The notes under the pieces: model-generated
Told to the model about the DNA's origin: nothing
What the model saw: only the letters and a program-made list of their open reading frames with translations
The model's database searches: none
Assembly: GCA_003525905.1 (NCBI GenBank)
Contig: DQIA01000030.1
Span: 1 to 24,967, forward strand
Direction: 5' to 3'
From: Clostridiales bacterium
GTDB lineage: Bacteria > Bacillota > Clostridia > Oscillospirales > Oscillospiraceae
DNA length: 24,967 nt
Part shown: piece by piece, positions 1 to 7,561 of the stretch
How the letters are laid out: each line of letters opens with the position of its first letter
Position numbering within the stretch: position 1 is the stretch's first letter
Position numbers and translations under genes: made by a program

Positions 1-23
1 GGCATGGCCGGACCGGCCATGCC
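1..23 (-). terminator. Terminator-like hairpin downstream of the TSCPD gene (cut by window edge)
   Basis: An 11-bp perfect inverted repeat (GGCATGGCCGG / CCGGCCATGCC) with a single central base lies 17 bases past the stop codon of the - strand gene. This is where an intrinsic terminator would sit. Any T-tract would lie outside the window, so terminator function is inferred from the hairpin and its position. Confidence 0.5.
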
Positions 24-40
24 GCTGCTGGTATTTTCTG

Positions 41-298
41 TTATCCGTTCTGCTGCTCCTTGGCGGCCAGCAGCGCCTTGGCGAGCTGGTCCGGGCAGGA
101 CGTGGGCTTCGAGCCGCAGCGGATGCCCTGCAGGCGGGAGATCAGCTCATCGACATCCATACCCTCGGCCAGCCGGGCGACGCCCTGCGTGTTGCCGCTG
201 CAGCCGCCGATAAAACGGACGTTCGAGACCTTATTGCCGTCCAGCTCCAGCAGGATCTGGCGCGAGCAGACGCCGTGCGGCGTATAAGTAAATTCCAT
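41..298 (-). CDS. Small TSCPD-domain protein (TIGR03905-like)
   Basis: This 85-residue protein carries the TSCPD signature at residues 66-70 and four cysteines (C11, C33, C61, C68) in a pattern that suggests metal binding. The TSCPD domain is otherwise known as a C-terminal part of adenosylcobalamin-dependent ribonucleotide reductases; free-standing ~80-residue versions are common in Clostridia and their function is not established. The ATG at 296-298 is preceded on the - strand by AGGAG (complement of 307-311) at good spacing. It is transcribed away from tepA. Family assignment is confident; the molecular role is unknown. Confidence 0.9.
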   Translation of the reverse strand: MEFTYTPHGVCSRQILLELDGNKVSNVRFIGGCSGNTQGVARLAEGMDVDELISRLQGIRCGSKPTSCPDQLAKALLAAKEQQNG

Positions 299-328
299 GG
301 TGATTGCTCCTTTGCTTCATTTTAGACT

Positions 329-356
329 AGTATAACATTTTTTCGTGTTTTTTCAA
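329..356 (-). promoter_or_regulatory. Sigma-A-type promoter for the TSCPD gene
   Basis: On the - strand a -35 TTGAAA (complement of 351-356) and -10 TATACT (complement of 329-334) are separated by 16 bases, with a TG extended -10 dinucleotide. It lies about 30 bases upstream of the start codon in an AT-rich patch that contrasts with the GC-rich surroundings. Confidence 0.7.
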
Positions 357-363
357 GCACTTT

Positions 364-393
364 GAATGATTTGCCTCCCGTTCCACCATACTA
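364..393 (+). promoter_or_regulatory. Candidate forespore sigma-G promoter of tepA
   Basis: GAATG (364-368), an 18-base spacer, then CATACTA (387-393). These fit the Bacillus subtilis sigma-G pattern as I remember it (gHATR, about 18 bases, CATnHTA). The tepA start codon is about 30 bases downstream. The B. subtilis orthologue ymfB/tepA is known to be expressed in the forespore, which supports the call. Only sequence resemblance is seen here. Confidence 0.55.
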
Positions 394-421
394 AGGAGCA
401 GAAAAAACAGGGAGGAACGGC

Positions 422-1099
422 ATGGACGAAACACAGAGCAGGGCGCAGGAGCGGCTGGAGGAGCTTGGTGCGGGGCTGACGCAGACGAAGCGCGGCAATA
501 TCTATACCCTGACGATCATCGGGCAGATCGAGGGCCATCAGGCACAGCCCGAGACGATCAAAACAACAAAATACGAGCATGTGCTGCCGCTGCTGGCCAC
601 GATCGAGGAGAGCGAGGACATCGACGGCCTGCTGCTCCTGCTCAACACCGTGGGCGGCGACATCGAGGCGGGACTTGCCATTGCGGAGCTGATCGCCGGG
701 ATGCGGAAGCCATCCGTGTCGCTCGTGCTGGGCGGCGGGCACTCCATCGGCATCCCGTTGGCCGTTTCGGCCAAGAAGAGCATGATCGTCCCGACGGCCA
801 GCATGATGATCCACCCTGTGCGCATGAGCGGCGTCGTGGTCGGCGCACCGGCGACCTATCACTATTTTCAGCGCATTCAGGAGCAGATCACGGACTTTGT
901 CACGGCGAATTCCCGCATCACGCGCGAGCAGTTCTCGAACTATATGATGGCGACCGGGCAGATCGCCACGGACGTCGGTACGATCGTCTATGGGCGTGAG
1001 GCCGTAGAAAGCGGCCTCATTGACCGTCTGGGCGGCCTGCACGACGCCCTGGAGTGTCTGCACCGGATGATCTCCCGAAAACAGGGAAACAAGGGATAG
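422..1099 (+). CDS. tepA: ClpP-like serine protease TepA (YmfB family)
   Basis: A 225-residue ClpP/crotonase-fold peptidase. An oxyanion-type NTVGGD segment is at 75-80, the nucleophile Ser108 lies in GGGHSIG, and His131 in MMIHPV is the second catalytic residue. The B. subtilis homologue degrades small acid-soluble spore proteins during spore outgrowth; older literature links it to protein translocation, hence the name. It sits just upstream of spoIIIE, as in bacilli. The ATG at 422 follows GGGAGGA (410-416). Its length and lack of a signal peptide fit a cytosolic TepA rather than housekeeping ClpP (about 195 residues). A sigma-G-like promoter precedes it, suggesting forespore expression. 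Confidence 0.88.
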   Translation: MDETQSRAQERLEELGAGLTQTKRGNIYTLTIIGQIEGHQAQPETIKTTKYEHVLPLLATIEESEDIDGLLLLLNTVGGDIEAGLAIAELIAGMRKPSVSLVLGGGHSIGIPLAVSAKKSMIVPTASMMIHPVRMSGVVVGAPATYHYFQRIQEQITDFVTANSRITREQFSNYMMATGQIATDVGTIVYGREAVESGLIDRLGGLHDALECLHRMISRKQGNKG

Positions 1100-1116
1100 C
1101 AATTTTAACATTCCTG

Positions 1117-1125
1117 TGCTATAAT
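1117..1125 (+). promoter_or_regulatory. Extended -10 promoter upstream of the UppP-like gene
   Basis: TGCTATAAT (1117-1125) is a perfect extended -10 element 35 bases before the TTG start. No good -35 is visible at the usual distance, as is common for extended -10 promoters. It would let the UppP-like gene and spoIIIE be transcribed independently of tepA. Confidence 0.55.
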
Positions 1126-1159
1126 AATCTTCAAAGCAAAATTACAGGAGATTCTTGGT

Positions 1160-1987
1160 TTGAAGATTTGGGAAGCATTGATCTATGGCCTTGTCGCGGG
1201 GCTGACCGGCCTGCTGCCGGTCTCGTTCAGCGGGCATGCGGCCGTGCTGCAGGACGCATTCGCGCTCTCGCCGCTCACGCAGGGCGGGGGACTGTACGTC
1301 CGGGCGGCCATCACGCTCGGGCTCAGCGCTGCGCTCGTGCTGGCTTTCCCCGGAGAGCTGCAGCTGACCTGCGGGGAGCTTGCGCGCCGCCCGCAGCGCG
1401 GAAAACGCGCCCGGCAGCCGTCTCCACGCCGCCGCGCCGTCCTGATGGGCCTGCTTGCTCTCCCGATCGGTCTGCTGAGCCTGATCTGGTGCGCAGCGGC
1501 AGAGCGCATCACGCGCCTGTCGCTCATCGCCGCGTTCTTCTGCCTGAACGGCCTTATCCTGTTTGCTGCGGGACGGCCCGGCGGACAGAAGGATGCCCGC
1601 GCGCTCATGCTCCCGGATGCGCTGCTGGCAGGCGCGACCCGTCTGGCCGCCGTGCTGCCCGGCCTGTCGCCGCTCGGCCTGACGCTGGCTGTCTGCCGTC
1701 TGCGAGACCTGCGGACGGATTTCGCCCTGCGCTTTACGGCGATGCTGACGCTCGGCTTTTCGCTGTGTGAATTCGTCTACCGCCTGCTGCGTGCAGTCAT
1801 TGTGGGGACGTTTTCTGCGTCGCTGTGGCTGCCGATGCTCGTCGCGCTCGTCGCCTCGACCGTGGCCGGATATTTTGCCCTGCAGTATCTCAAATATCTG
1901 CTGCACCGGGAAAAGCTGCGTGTTTTTTCCTATTATTGTTGGGATGCAGCCGTTATCGCGCTGATCCTGGCGCTTATCAATGCCTGA
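1160..1987 (+). CDS. Degenerate undecaprenyl-diphosphatase (UppP/BacA) homologue
   Basis: A 275-residue hydrophobic protein with several predicted membrane helices. The N-terminal LTGLLPVSFSGH (residues 15-26) aligns with the BacA motif (E/Q)GLTEFLPVSSTGH, and PGLSPLGLT (167-175) with PGxSRSGxT. Family members recycle the C55 lipid carrier by removing a phosphate from undecaprenyl diphosphate. Here the catalytic glutamate pair is replaced (Ala13, Gly17) and the motif-2 arginine is Pro171, so phosphatase activity is doubtful. The start is TTG (1160) after AGGAG (1146-1150). It overlaps no tepA sequence and ends 13 bases before the spoIIIE start. It may be an inactive membrane paralogue with another role. 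Confidence 0.75.
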   Translation: MKIWEALIYGLVAGLTGLLPVSFSGHAAVLQDAFALSPLTQGGGLYVRAAITLGLSAALVLAFPGELQLTCGELARRPQRGKRARQPSPRRRAVLMGLLALPIGLLSLIWCAAAERITRLSLIAAFFCLNGLILFAAGRPGGQKDARALMLPDALLAGATRLAAVLPGLSPLGLTLAVCRLRDLRTDFALRFTAMLTLGFSLCEFVYRLLRAVIVGTFSASLWLPMLVALVASTVAGYFALQYLKYLLHREKLRVFSYYCWDAAVIALILALINA

Positions 1988-2000
1988 ACGGAGGGGAATC

Positions 2001-4604
2001 ATGGCAAGGAAATCGCAACCCGTTAAAAAGCCGACTGCAAAGCAGACCGCCGCGCAGAAGCGCCAGACGCAGAACCGCCGCGAGATCTGGGCGCTCGTCT
2101 GCATTTTTCTGGCGATCTTCTCCATCATCTGCTGTTTCAATACCACGGCCTTTCTGATCAGGCCGTTCGCGTCGCTCATCGCGGGCCTGTTCGGGCAGGC
2201 GGGACGCTACATACTGCCGCTGGCCCTCATCGCCACGGTCGTCATCCTGTTTACGAGCCGCGGCAAGCCGGTGCGCCTGCGCATCGTCAGCGTGTTCACG
2301 CTCATTCTGACCGTCTCGGCAGTGTATCATCTCATTCAGGGTGAGGCTCTTGCGTGGGAGTGGAAGGTCGTGCCCGCACTGTTCAAGGGCGGCATTGCCG
2401 GAACGACGGGCGGCCTGCTGGGCGGTCTGCTGGCCATGCTGCTGAAGACGGGAATCACCGTCGTCGGCGCGTATATCGTCCTGATCCTCGTGATGCTCGT
2501 GCAGATCATCACCATCATGAATATGACGGTCAACAGCATCATTACGGCCATCAAAAACCGCCCGCGCCTGCAGAAGCCCGACGAGGAGCCGGAGCCCGAG
2601 CAGGATACGGCCGAACGCATCGTCAACCATGTGGCCAACCGCCATATCGCCCGCGTGGAAAAGCGCCGTGCGGCGGAATTTGACCTGCCCGTGGACGATC
2701 CCCCGCTGGAAAAGGCGGAAAAGCGGAAGAAAAAGTCCCGCGTTCCCTCGCCGGATGAATATTTGGAAAAGCAGCAGGAGGAGCGCCCGGCTGCGAGACC
2801 GGTCTCTGTGACCTGTGACGATGTCCCGGAGGAGCCGCTTCACGCGGCAGAGCATCCCGTGACGGTCGTACCGGAGGCTGCGCTCCCGGAGAAGCCTGCT
2901 CCTGAGCCTGCTTTTGAGCCGGTCCCGGTGCAGGAGCTTCCGGAGGAGCCGGAGGACCGGCCGGAGCCCGCCGCGGAGCAGGAGCCTGCCGCGCCGTGGG
3001 ACGAAGCGCCCGCGCCGCAGTACGATGAGCCGGCGGTCCGTCCTGCGCCTGCAAAGCAGGAGGACGCAGAGGAACTTGTCATCCCGCAGCCGGAGCAGTC
3101 CGGGCAGGCCGAGTATGTTTTCCCGCCGGTCTCCCTGCTGACGCCGCGCCGTGAGGGCAGCGTGGACGCCACGTCCGAGATGCGCGAGAATTCCCAGCGC
3201 CTTGCCGACACGCTCAAGAGCTTCGGCATCGAGCCGCACATCGTCGACGTCATCCGCGGCCCGTCCGTCACGCGCTACGAGCTGGAGCTGGACCGCGGCG
3301 TAAAGCTCTCGAAGATCACGAATCTGGCCGACGACATCGCGCTGGCGCTTGGAGCAGCCGGTGTGCGCATTTCGGCCATTCCCGATAAGGTCTCCGTCGT
3401 TGGCATTGAGGTGCCGAACAAGATCGTCAACACCGTCTACGCCCGTGAGGTCATCGATTCTCCGGCCTTCCGCAGCAGCAAGTCCAAAATTTCGTTCGCC
3501 GTCGGCAAGGACATCAGCGGCAACTGCATCGTCGGCGACATCGCCAAGCTGCCGCACATGCTCATCGCCGGTACGACCGGCTCCGGCAAGTCCGTGTGCA
3601 TGAACACGCTCATCGTCTCGCTGCTGTATAAGGCCAAGCCGGATGAGGTGCGCCTCATCATGGTCGACCCGAAAATGGTCGAGCTCGGCGTGTATAACGG
3701 CATTCCGCAGCTGCTCATCCCGGTCGTCACCGATCCGAAGAAGGCCGCAGGCGCCCTGCAGTGGACCGTAACGGAAATGATGCGCCGCTACCGCCTGATG
3801 TCCGAGGAGGGCGTGCGCGACCTCGACTCCTATAACAAGGCAATCGCAGGCGACCCGGAGCGGCAGAAGCTGCCGCAGATCGTCGTTGTGATCGACGAGC
3901 TGGCCGACCTCATGCTCGTGGCCGCCAAGGAGGTCGAGGAGTCGATCTGCCGTATCGCGCAGATGGGCCGCGCCTCCGGCATCCACCTCGTCATTGCCAC
4001 CCAGCGTCCGTCCGCGGACGTCATCACCGGCCTGATGAAGGCCAATATCCCGTCGCGCATTGCCTTTGCGGTCTCGTCCGCCATGGAATCGCGCATCATT
4101 CTCGACACGCCGGGTGCGGAAAAGCTCGTCGGCAAGGGCGATATGCTCTTTGCTCCGCTCGGACAGGGCAAGCCGAAGCGCGTGCAGGGCTGCTTCATCT
4201 CGGATGAAGAGGTGCAGGCCGTCGTGAATGCGGTCAAGGCCCAGTCGCAGAGCGACTACTCCGCCGAGGTCATGGAGCAGATCGAACGGCGCGCCGAGCA
4301 GAGCGGCAAGCCCGACAGCGGCGCAGCCGCGCAGGACACCGGCGAGGGCGACGAGCTGCTCCCAGCGGCGGTCGACGTTATTCTGGAGACGGGGCAGGCC
4401 TCCGTTTCGTTCCTGCAGCGCAGGCTGAAGCTCGGCTATGCCCGTGCGGCCCGCATCGTGGACGAGATGGAGGAACGCGGCATCATCGGCCCGTATGAGG
4501 GCGCAAAGCCGCGCCAGCTCCTCATCACCCGCGAGCAGTGGGAGCAGATGCAGAACGGCACCTATGCCCCGCCCGCGCCGCCCGTCGAGGACGAGCTTCC
4601 CTGA
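2001..4604 (+). CDS. spoIIIE: DNA translocase SpoIIIE/FtsK
   Basis: An 867-residue DNA pump of the FtsK/SpoIIIE family, which moves the chromosome through the sporulation or division septum. Order: basic N-terminus, a block of transmembrane helices within about residues 30-180, a long charged Pro/Glu-rich linker (about 195-375), the motor with Walker A GTTGSGKS (524-531) and Walker B VVVIDE (ending E633), and a C-terminal gamma winged helix (RRLKLGYARAARIVDEMEE) that reads orienting DNA sequences. I chose the ATG at 2001 over an in-frame ATG at 1980 because GGAGGGG (1990-1996) serves 2001, while 1980 lies inside the previous gene. The tepA neighbourhood is the conserved one. Confidence 0.96.
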   Translation: MARKSQPVKKPTAKQTAAQKRQTQNRREIWALVCIFLAIFSIICCFNTTAFLIRPFASLIAGLFGQAGRYILPLALIATVVILFTSRGKPVRLRIVSVFTLILTVSAVYHLIQGEALAWEWKVVPALFKGGIAGTTGGLLGGLLAMLLKTGITVVGAYIVLILVMLVQIITIMNMTVNSIITAIKNRPRLQKPDEEPEPEQDTAERIVNHVANRHIARVEKRRAAEFDLPVDDPPLEKAEKRKKKSRVPSPDEYLEKQQEERPAARPVSVTCDDVPEEPLHAAEHPVTVVPEAALPEKPAPEPAFEPVPVQELPEEPEDRPEPAAEQEPAAPWDEAPAPQYDEPAVRPAPAKQEDAEELVIPQPEQSGQAEYVFPPVSLLTPRREGSVDATSEMRENSQRLADTLKSFGIEPHIVDVIRGPSVTRYELELDRGVKLSKITNLADDIALALGAAGVRISAIPDKVSVVGIEVPNKIVNTVYAREVIDSPAFRSSKSKISFAVGKDISGNCIVGDIAKLPHMLIAGTTGSGKSVCMNTLIVSLLYKAKPDEVRLIMVDPKMVELGVYNGIPQLLIPVVTDPKKAAGALQWTVTEMMRRYRLMSEEGVRDLDSYNKAIAGDPERQKLPQIVVVIDELADLMLVAAKEVEESICRIAQMGRASGIHLVIATQRPSADVITGLMKANIPSRIAFAVSSAMESRIILDTPGAEKLVGKGDMLFAPLGQGKPKRVQGCFISDEEVQAVVNAVKAQSQSDYSAEVMEQIERRAEQSGKPDSGAAAQDTGEGDELLPAAVDVILETGQASVSFLQRRLKLGYARAARIVDEMEERGIIGPYEGAKPRQLLITREQWEQMQNGTYAPPAPPVEDELP

Positions 4605-4703
4605 TCTGCTTGTATGCCGGGCCGTGGCAAGGCGCGCCCCGGCTGCAAAATAAATGTTTGCGTTGCATCCGGGTCGTCCGGAGCGACAGCAGGAGGTATT
4701 CCC

Positions 4704-5306
4704 TTGAATCATCAGAAAATCAACCGTATGGTCGGCATTGCCGTCCTGGCCGCGCTCGTCGTGGTGCTGCAGCTTCTCAGCAGTGTCATCAAGATCGGCA
4801 CGGTCTCCATCACGCTGACGCTGATCCCCATCGTGGTCGGCGCAGCCTTCTACGGCCCGGGAGCGGGCGCGATCCTCGGCACGGTGTTCGGCCTTGTTGT
4901 CTACATCAACTCCGCTACCGGTGCGGATTACGGCGGAAACATGGTTTTCCTTGCCAATCCGTTTCTCTGCGCCGTCGTCTGCATCGGCAAGGGCACGCTG
5001 TCCGGCTGGTGCGCCGGCCTTGTCTACCGGCTCGTCGCCCGGAAGGATGCCGCGCTTGGCCGCAATGCCGTCGCCGTTTTGCTGGCTGCCATCACCGCGC
5101 CGGTCGTGAACACGGGTGTGTTCCTGCTCGGCATGGTGCTGTTCTTCCAGGAGACGCTCCGTGCATGGGCCGCAGGCTCCGCGCTGCTGACGTATGTGCT
5201 CTTCACCCTGACGGGTGTGAACTTCCTCGTCGAGCTCGGCCTCAATCTTGTGCTGAGCCCGGCCGTTTCGACGCTCATCCGCGCCATCCGCAAGACGCAC
5301 AATTAA
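4704..5306 (+). CDS. ECF transporter S component (substrate unknown)
   Basis: A 200-residue, strongly hydrophobic protein with about six helices and the N-terminal pattern of vitamin-uptake S components (a first helix, then a loop, then TLTLIPIVVGAAFYGPGAG). S components bind a vitamin or other micronutrient and dock onto a shared EcfA-EcfA'-EcfT energising module, which is not encoded here. Start is TTG at 4704, seven bases after a perfect AGGAGG (4691-4696). It begins 99 bases after spoIIIE; the gap holds GC-rich complementary segments but no riboswitch I can recognise, so no ligand can be proposed. Confidence 0.82.
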   Translation: MNHQKINRMVGIAVLAALVVVLQLLSSVIKIGTVSITLTLIPIVVGAAFYGPGAGAILGTVFGLVVYINSATGADYGGNMVFLANPFLCAVVCIGKGTLSGWCAGLVYRLVARKDAALGRNAVAVLLAAITAPVVNTGVFLLGMVLFFQETLRAWAAGSALLTYVLFTLTGVNFLVELGLNLVLSPAVSTLIRAIRKTHN

Positions 5307-5307
5307 G

Positions 5308-5474
5308 TTAGAAACCTCTGAATAAATCGGCTTCGGTGGATGCCGGATCTTTTTCGCTGATCCATCTGTTCGGGAAACTTGAAATACACAAAGTATTCCT
5401 GCGTTTCCCAAACATCGGCTTAGCAAAAAATCTCTCACCATCCACTCTTGCAGATTTCATTCAGATGTTTCTCA
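5308..5474. repeat. ~165-bp imperfect palindrome, MITE-like hairpin element
   Basis: The two halves are near-complements over about 80 bases each. The outer arms are GAAACCTCTGAATAAATC (5311-5328) and the complement of 5453-5471 (GAAACATCTGAATGAAATC). Inner matched pairs are GTGGATG (5336-5342) with CATCCAC (5439-5445), GGGAAAC (5372-5378) with GTTTCCC (5403-5409), and AATAC (5383-5387) with GTATT (5393-5397), around the loop ACAAA. It has no transposase and no target-site duplication I can see. It starts two bases after the ECF gene stop. A non-autonomous transposable repeat is the simplest explanation; a structured 3'-UTR is the alternative. Confidence 0.75.
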
Positions 5475-5508
5475 GCTCCGATCATCGGTTCTTCCTTGCA
5501 CGAACCTT

Positions 5509-5541
5509 GCCGCCCCGGTTTTCCGGGGCGGCTTATTTTTT
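5509..5541 (+). terminator. Strong intrinsic terminator before spoIIIA
   Basis: GCCGCCCCGG (5509-5518), loop TTTT, and CCGGGGCGGC (5523-5532) form a perfect 10-bp stem followed by a T-rich run. It separates the ECF transporter unit, with the palindromic element in its 3' UTR, from the sporulation operon. Confidence 0.92.
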
Positions 5542-5591
5542 GTCCTACCATCTGCACCGGACGCATAGAGTAAGGGCAGGAGGGGACGAGC

Positions 5592-6467
5592 ATGACGGAA
5601 GAAGTGAGACAGGCCCTGCGCATCTGCCCGCCCGGGCTGCGGCAGGCCATTGACCGGCTGCCGGATGCCGGGGCCATGGAGGAGCTGCGCCTGCGCTGCG
5701 GGCAGCCGCCTGCCTGCCGGATCGCGGGAAAGGAGCGGGCGCTGCCGCTTGCCCCTGTCACGCCGGAGCTGCTGCGCGGCATTCTGGAGCAGGCAACGCA
5801 GCGCTCGGCCTATGCCATGCAGGAAATGACCCGCTGCGGCTTTGTCACGCTGCCGGGCGGGCACCGGCTTGGCATCTGCGGAACGGCCGTCGTGCAGAAC
5901 GGCACGATCACGGCCCTGCGCGAGCCGTCTTCCCTGAACCTGCGCATCGCCCGCCAGCCGGACGGCATTGCCGACCGCCTGCGTGATGCGCTCTGGGCGC
6001 GGCCACAGTCCGTGCTCCTGTGCGGCGCGCCGGGCAGCGGCAAGACGACGCTGCTGCGCGACCTCATCCGGCAGCTCTCCGACCGGTTCGGCTGGCGCAT
6101 CTGCGTTGTGGACGAGCGGCTGGAGCTGGCGGCCTGTGCCTCCGGCGTGCCGCAATTCCGCCTTGGCGCGCACACGGACGTGCTGTCCGGTGCACCGAAG
6201 GCGGCGGGCATCGAGCTGCTGCTGCGCACGATGAATCCGGAGTGGATCGCCGTGGACGAGATCACGGCCGAGGCGGACATTGCTGCGATCCGGCGCGCGT
6301 CCTACTGCGGCGTGCGCTTTCTTGCCACGGCGCATGCGGCCGACCGGCGCGAGCTGGAGAGCCGCCCGCTGTACCGCGCGCTGCTGCAGGACGGCTTTTT
6401 CCGCATGGCGGCCTTTCTGCTGCCGGATCGTTCCGTGCGCATCGAAAGGGGGCTGGATCATGCTTAG
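5592..6467 (+). CDS. spoIIIAA: Stage III sporulation ATPase SpoIIIAA
   Basis: A 291-residue secretion-type ATPase related to type II/IV secretion motors, with Walker A GAPGSGKTT (145-153) and Walker B-type IAVDE (ending E223). In B. subtilis the protein energises the SpoIIIA-SpoIIQ channel in the mother-cell membrane that supports forespore development after engulfment. It opens the operon. ATG 5592 is preceded by AGGAGGGG (5578-5585), and the stop overlaps the spoIIIAB start by eight bases. The operon should be under mother-cell sigma-E; I see only a weak candidate promoter (see rejected items). Confidence 0.96.
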   Translation: MTEEVRQALRICPPGLRQAIDRLPDAGAMEELRLRCGQPPACRIAGKERALPLAPVTPELLRGILEQATQRSAYAMQEMTRCGFVTLPGGHRLGICGTAVVQNGTITALREPSSLNLRIARQPDGIADRLRDALWARPQSVLLCGAPGSGKTTLLRDLIRQLSDRFGWRICVVDERLELAACASGVPQFRLGAHTDVLSGAPKAAGIELLLRTMNPEWIAVDEITAEADIAAIRRASYCGVRFLATAHAADRRELESRPLYRALLQDGFFRMAAFLLPDRSVRIERGLDHA

Positions 6468-6969
6468 ACTGCTCGGGGGCGCGCTGGTGCTGCTGGCAAG
6501 CGGCAGCTTCGGCATCACGGCCGGGGTGCGGTATTACCGCGCGGCGCGCCATCTGCAGGCCTTCTGCCGCGCCGTAGAGCTGCTGCGCTGCGAGATCAAT
6601 TATTCCCTGCAGCCGCTGCCGGAGGTCTGCGCCCTCGTGGCGGACAGGCTGACGGGGCCGCCCGCCGCGTTTTTCCGCTGCTTTGCCGCGCAGCTCCGCG
6701 AGCCCGTCAGCCGGGACCGGGCCGCAGCCGCAGCCCTGGAGGCCGCGCGGGGCCTGCAGCTGCCGCAGGATGCGGTCATGGCGGTGCTGGAGCTGTGCAG
6801 CGCCCTCGGGCGCTATGATCTCGACGGGGAGAACCGTATGCTGGACCTGACGGCAAAGCGCCTGCAGGCGGCGCTGGCCCGCTGCGAGGCCGAAAAGCGC
6901 CCGCGCGCGAAGTGCTATGCCGCGCTGGGCCTCTGCACGGGGCTGGCGCTCCTGATCCTGGCGGTGTAG
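6460..6969 (+). CDS. spoIIIAB: Stage III sporulation protein SpoIIIAB
   Basis: A 169-residue protein with an N-terminal hydrophobic helix, a helical cytoplasmic middle containing FCRAVELLRCEI, and a C-terminal hydrophobic tail (LGLCTGLALLILAV). It resembles the membrane platform proteins of type II secretion (GspF/PilC fold) expected to partner the SpoIIIAA ATPase. The ATG lies inside the spoIIIAA stop region, pointing to translational coupling; AAAGGGGG (6446-6453) is its binding site. It is followed directly by spoIIIAC. Confidence 0.93.
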   Translation: MLRLLGGALVLLASGSFGITAGVRYYRAARHLQAFCRAVELLRCEINYSLQPLPEVCALVADRLTGPPAAFFRCFAAQLREPVSRDRAAAAALEAARGLQLPQDAVMAVLELCSALGRYDLDGENRMLDLTAKRLQAALARCEAEKRPRAKCYAALGLCTGLALLILAV

Positions 6970-6972
6970 CCT

Positions 6973-7167
6973 ATGGATGTGCAGCTGATATTCAAGATCG
7001 CCGCCGTCGGCATCATCGTGACCATTCTGAATCAGGTCCTCGTGCGCTCGGGGCGCGAGGAGCAGGCGACCATGACGACGCTGGCCGGGCTCGTCGTGGT
7101 GCTGATGATCGTGGCGCAGAAGATCGCGCAGCTGTTCGACCTCGTGCAGTCGCTGTTCCGGTTTTAG
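6973..7167 (+). CDS. spoIIIAC: Stage III sporulation protein SpoIIIAC
   Basis: A 64-residue protein of two membrane helices (about 5-22 and 36-55) joined by a short polar loop (VRSGREEQATM). Its size and position are typical for the family, one of the small membrane subunits of the SpoIIIA complex. The start codon is three bases after the spoIIIAB stop, and the stop directly abuts the spoIIIAD start. No separate strong ribosome-binding site is seen, so coupled translation is likely. Confidence 0.93.
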   Translation: MDVQLIFKIAAVGIIVTILNQVLVRSGREEQATMTTLAGLVVVLMIVAQKIAQLFDLVQSLFRF

Positions 7168-7560
7168 ATGGACACGCTGCTGCAGGTGGCCGGGCTCGGG
7201 CTGATCGCCGTGCTGCTCGGGCTGGTCCTGAAAAAGGGGAACGGCGTACTGGCGCTGCTGCTGACGCTGGCCGCCTGCGCCGCCATGACTGTGAGCATCG
7301 TGCGTCTGGCAGAGCCGGTCGTATCGTTTCTGTCGGAGCTTCGCCAGCTGGCAGGACTGGAGCCTGCACTGCTGCAGCCGTTGCTGCGTACGGTCGGCAT
7401 CGGCCTTCTGACGCAGCTGACGGCTTCGGTCTGCGCCGATGCGGGCGAGAGCGCCGTGGCGCGGCTCATTGAGCTGTGCGGGAGCGTGCTCGGCATTTAC
7501 ACGGCCCTGCCGCTGCTGGAGGCCGTGCTGTCGCTGCTGCGGACTATGCTGGAGGGATGA
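7168..7560 (+). CDS. spoIIIAD: Stage III sporulation protein SpoIIIAD
   Basis: A 130-residue integral membrane protein with helices at about 4-22, 27-50 and 90-125. SpoIIIAD resembles SpoIIIAC in its first half and is a membrane subunit of the mother-cell-to-forespore channel. The ATG begins immediately after the spoIIIAC TAG. It ends in GGAGGGATGA, which also supplies the binding site for spoIIIAE. Confidence 0.93.
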   Translation: MDTLLQVAGLGLIAVLLGLVLKKGNGVLALLLTLAACAAMTVSIVRLAEPVVSFLSELRQLAGLEPALLQPLLRTVGIGLLTQLTASVCADAGESAVARLIELCGSVLGIYTALPLLEAVLSLLRTMLEG

Positions 7561-7561
7561 T

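Noticed and set aside
4605..4703. Riboswitch upstream of the ECF S component
   Set aside because: Only GC-rich complementary segments are visible; no vitamin-riboswitch core (for example thiamine, FMN or cobalamin motifs) is recognisable, and the region is under 100 bases.
1977..5441. Very long - strand open frame (over 1,100 codons) opposite spoIIIE and the ECF gene
   Set aside because: It is antisense to clearly conserved genes, has low-complexity Arg/Asp/Gly/Leu-rich translation typical of shadows in GC-rich DNA, and starts inside the palindromic element.
5564..5571. CATAGAGT as a sigma-E -10 element for spoIIIA
   Set aside because: The -10 is only a partial match and no -35 fits at the required distance; sigma-E control is expected from homology but is not shown well enough to list.
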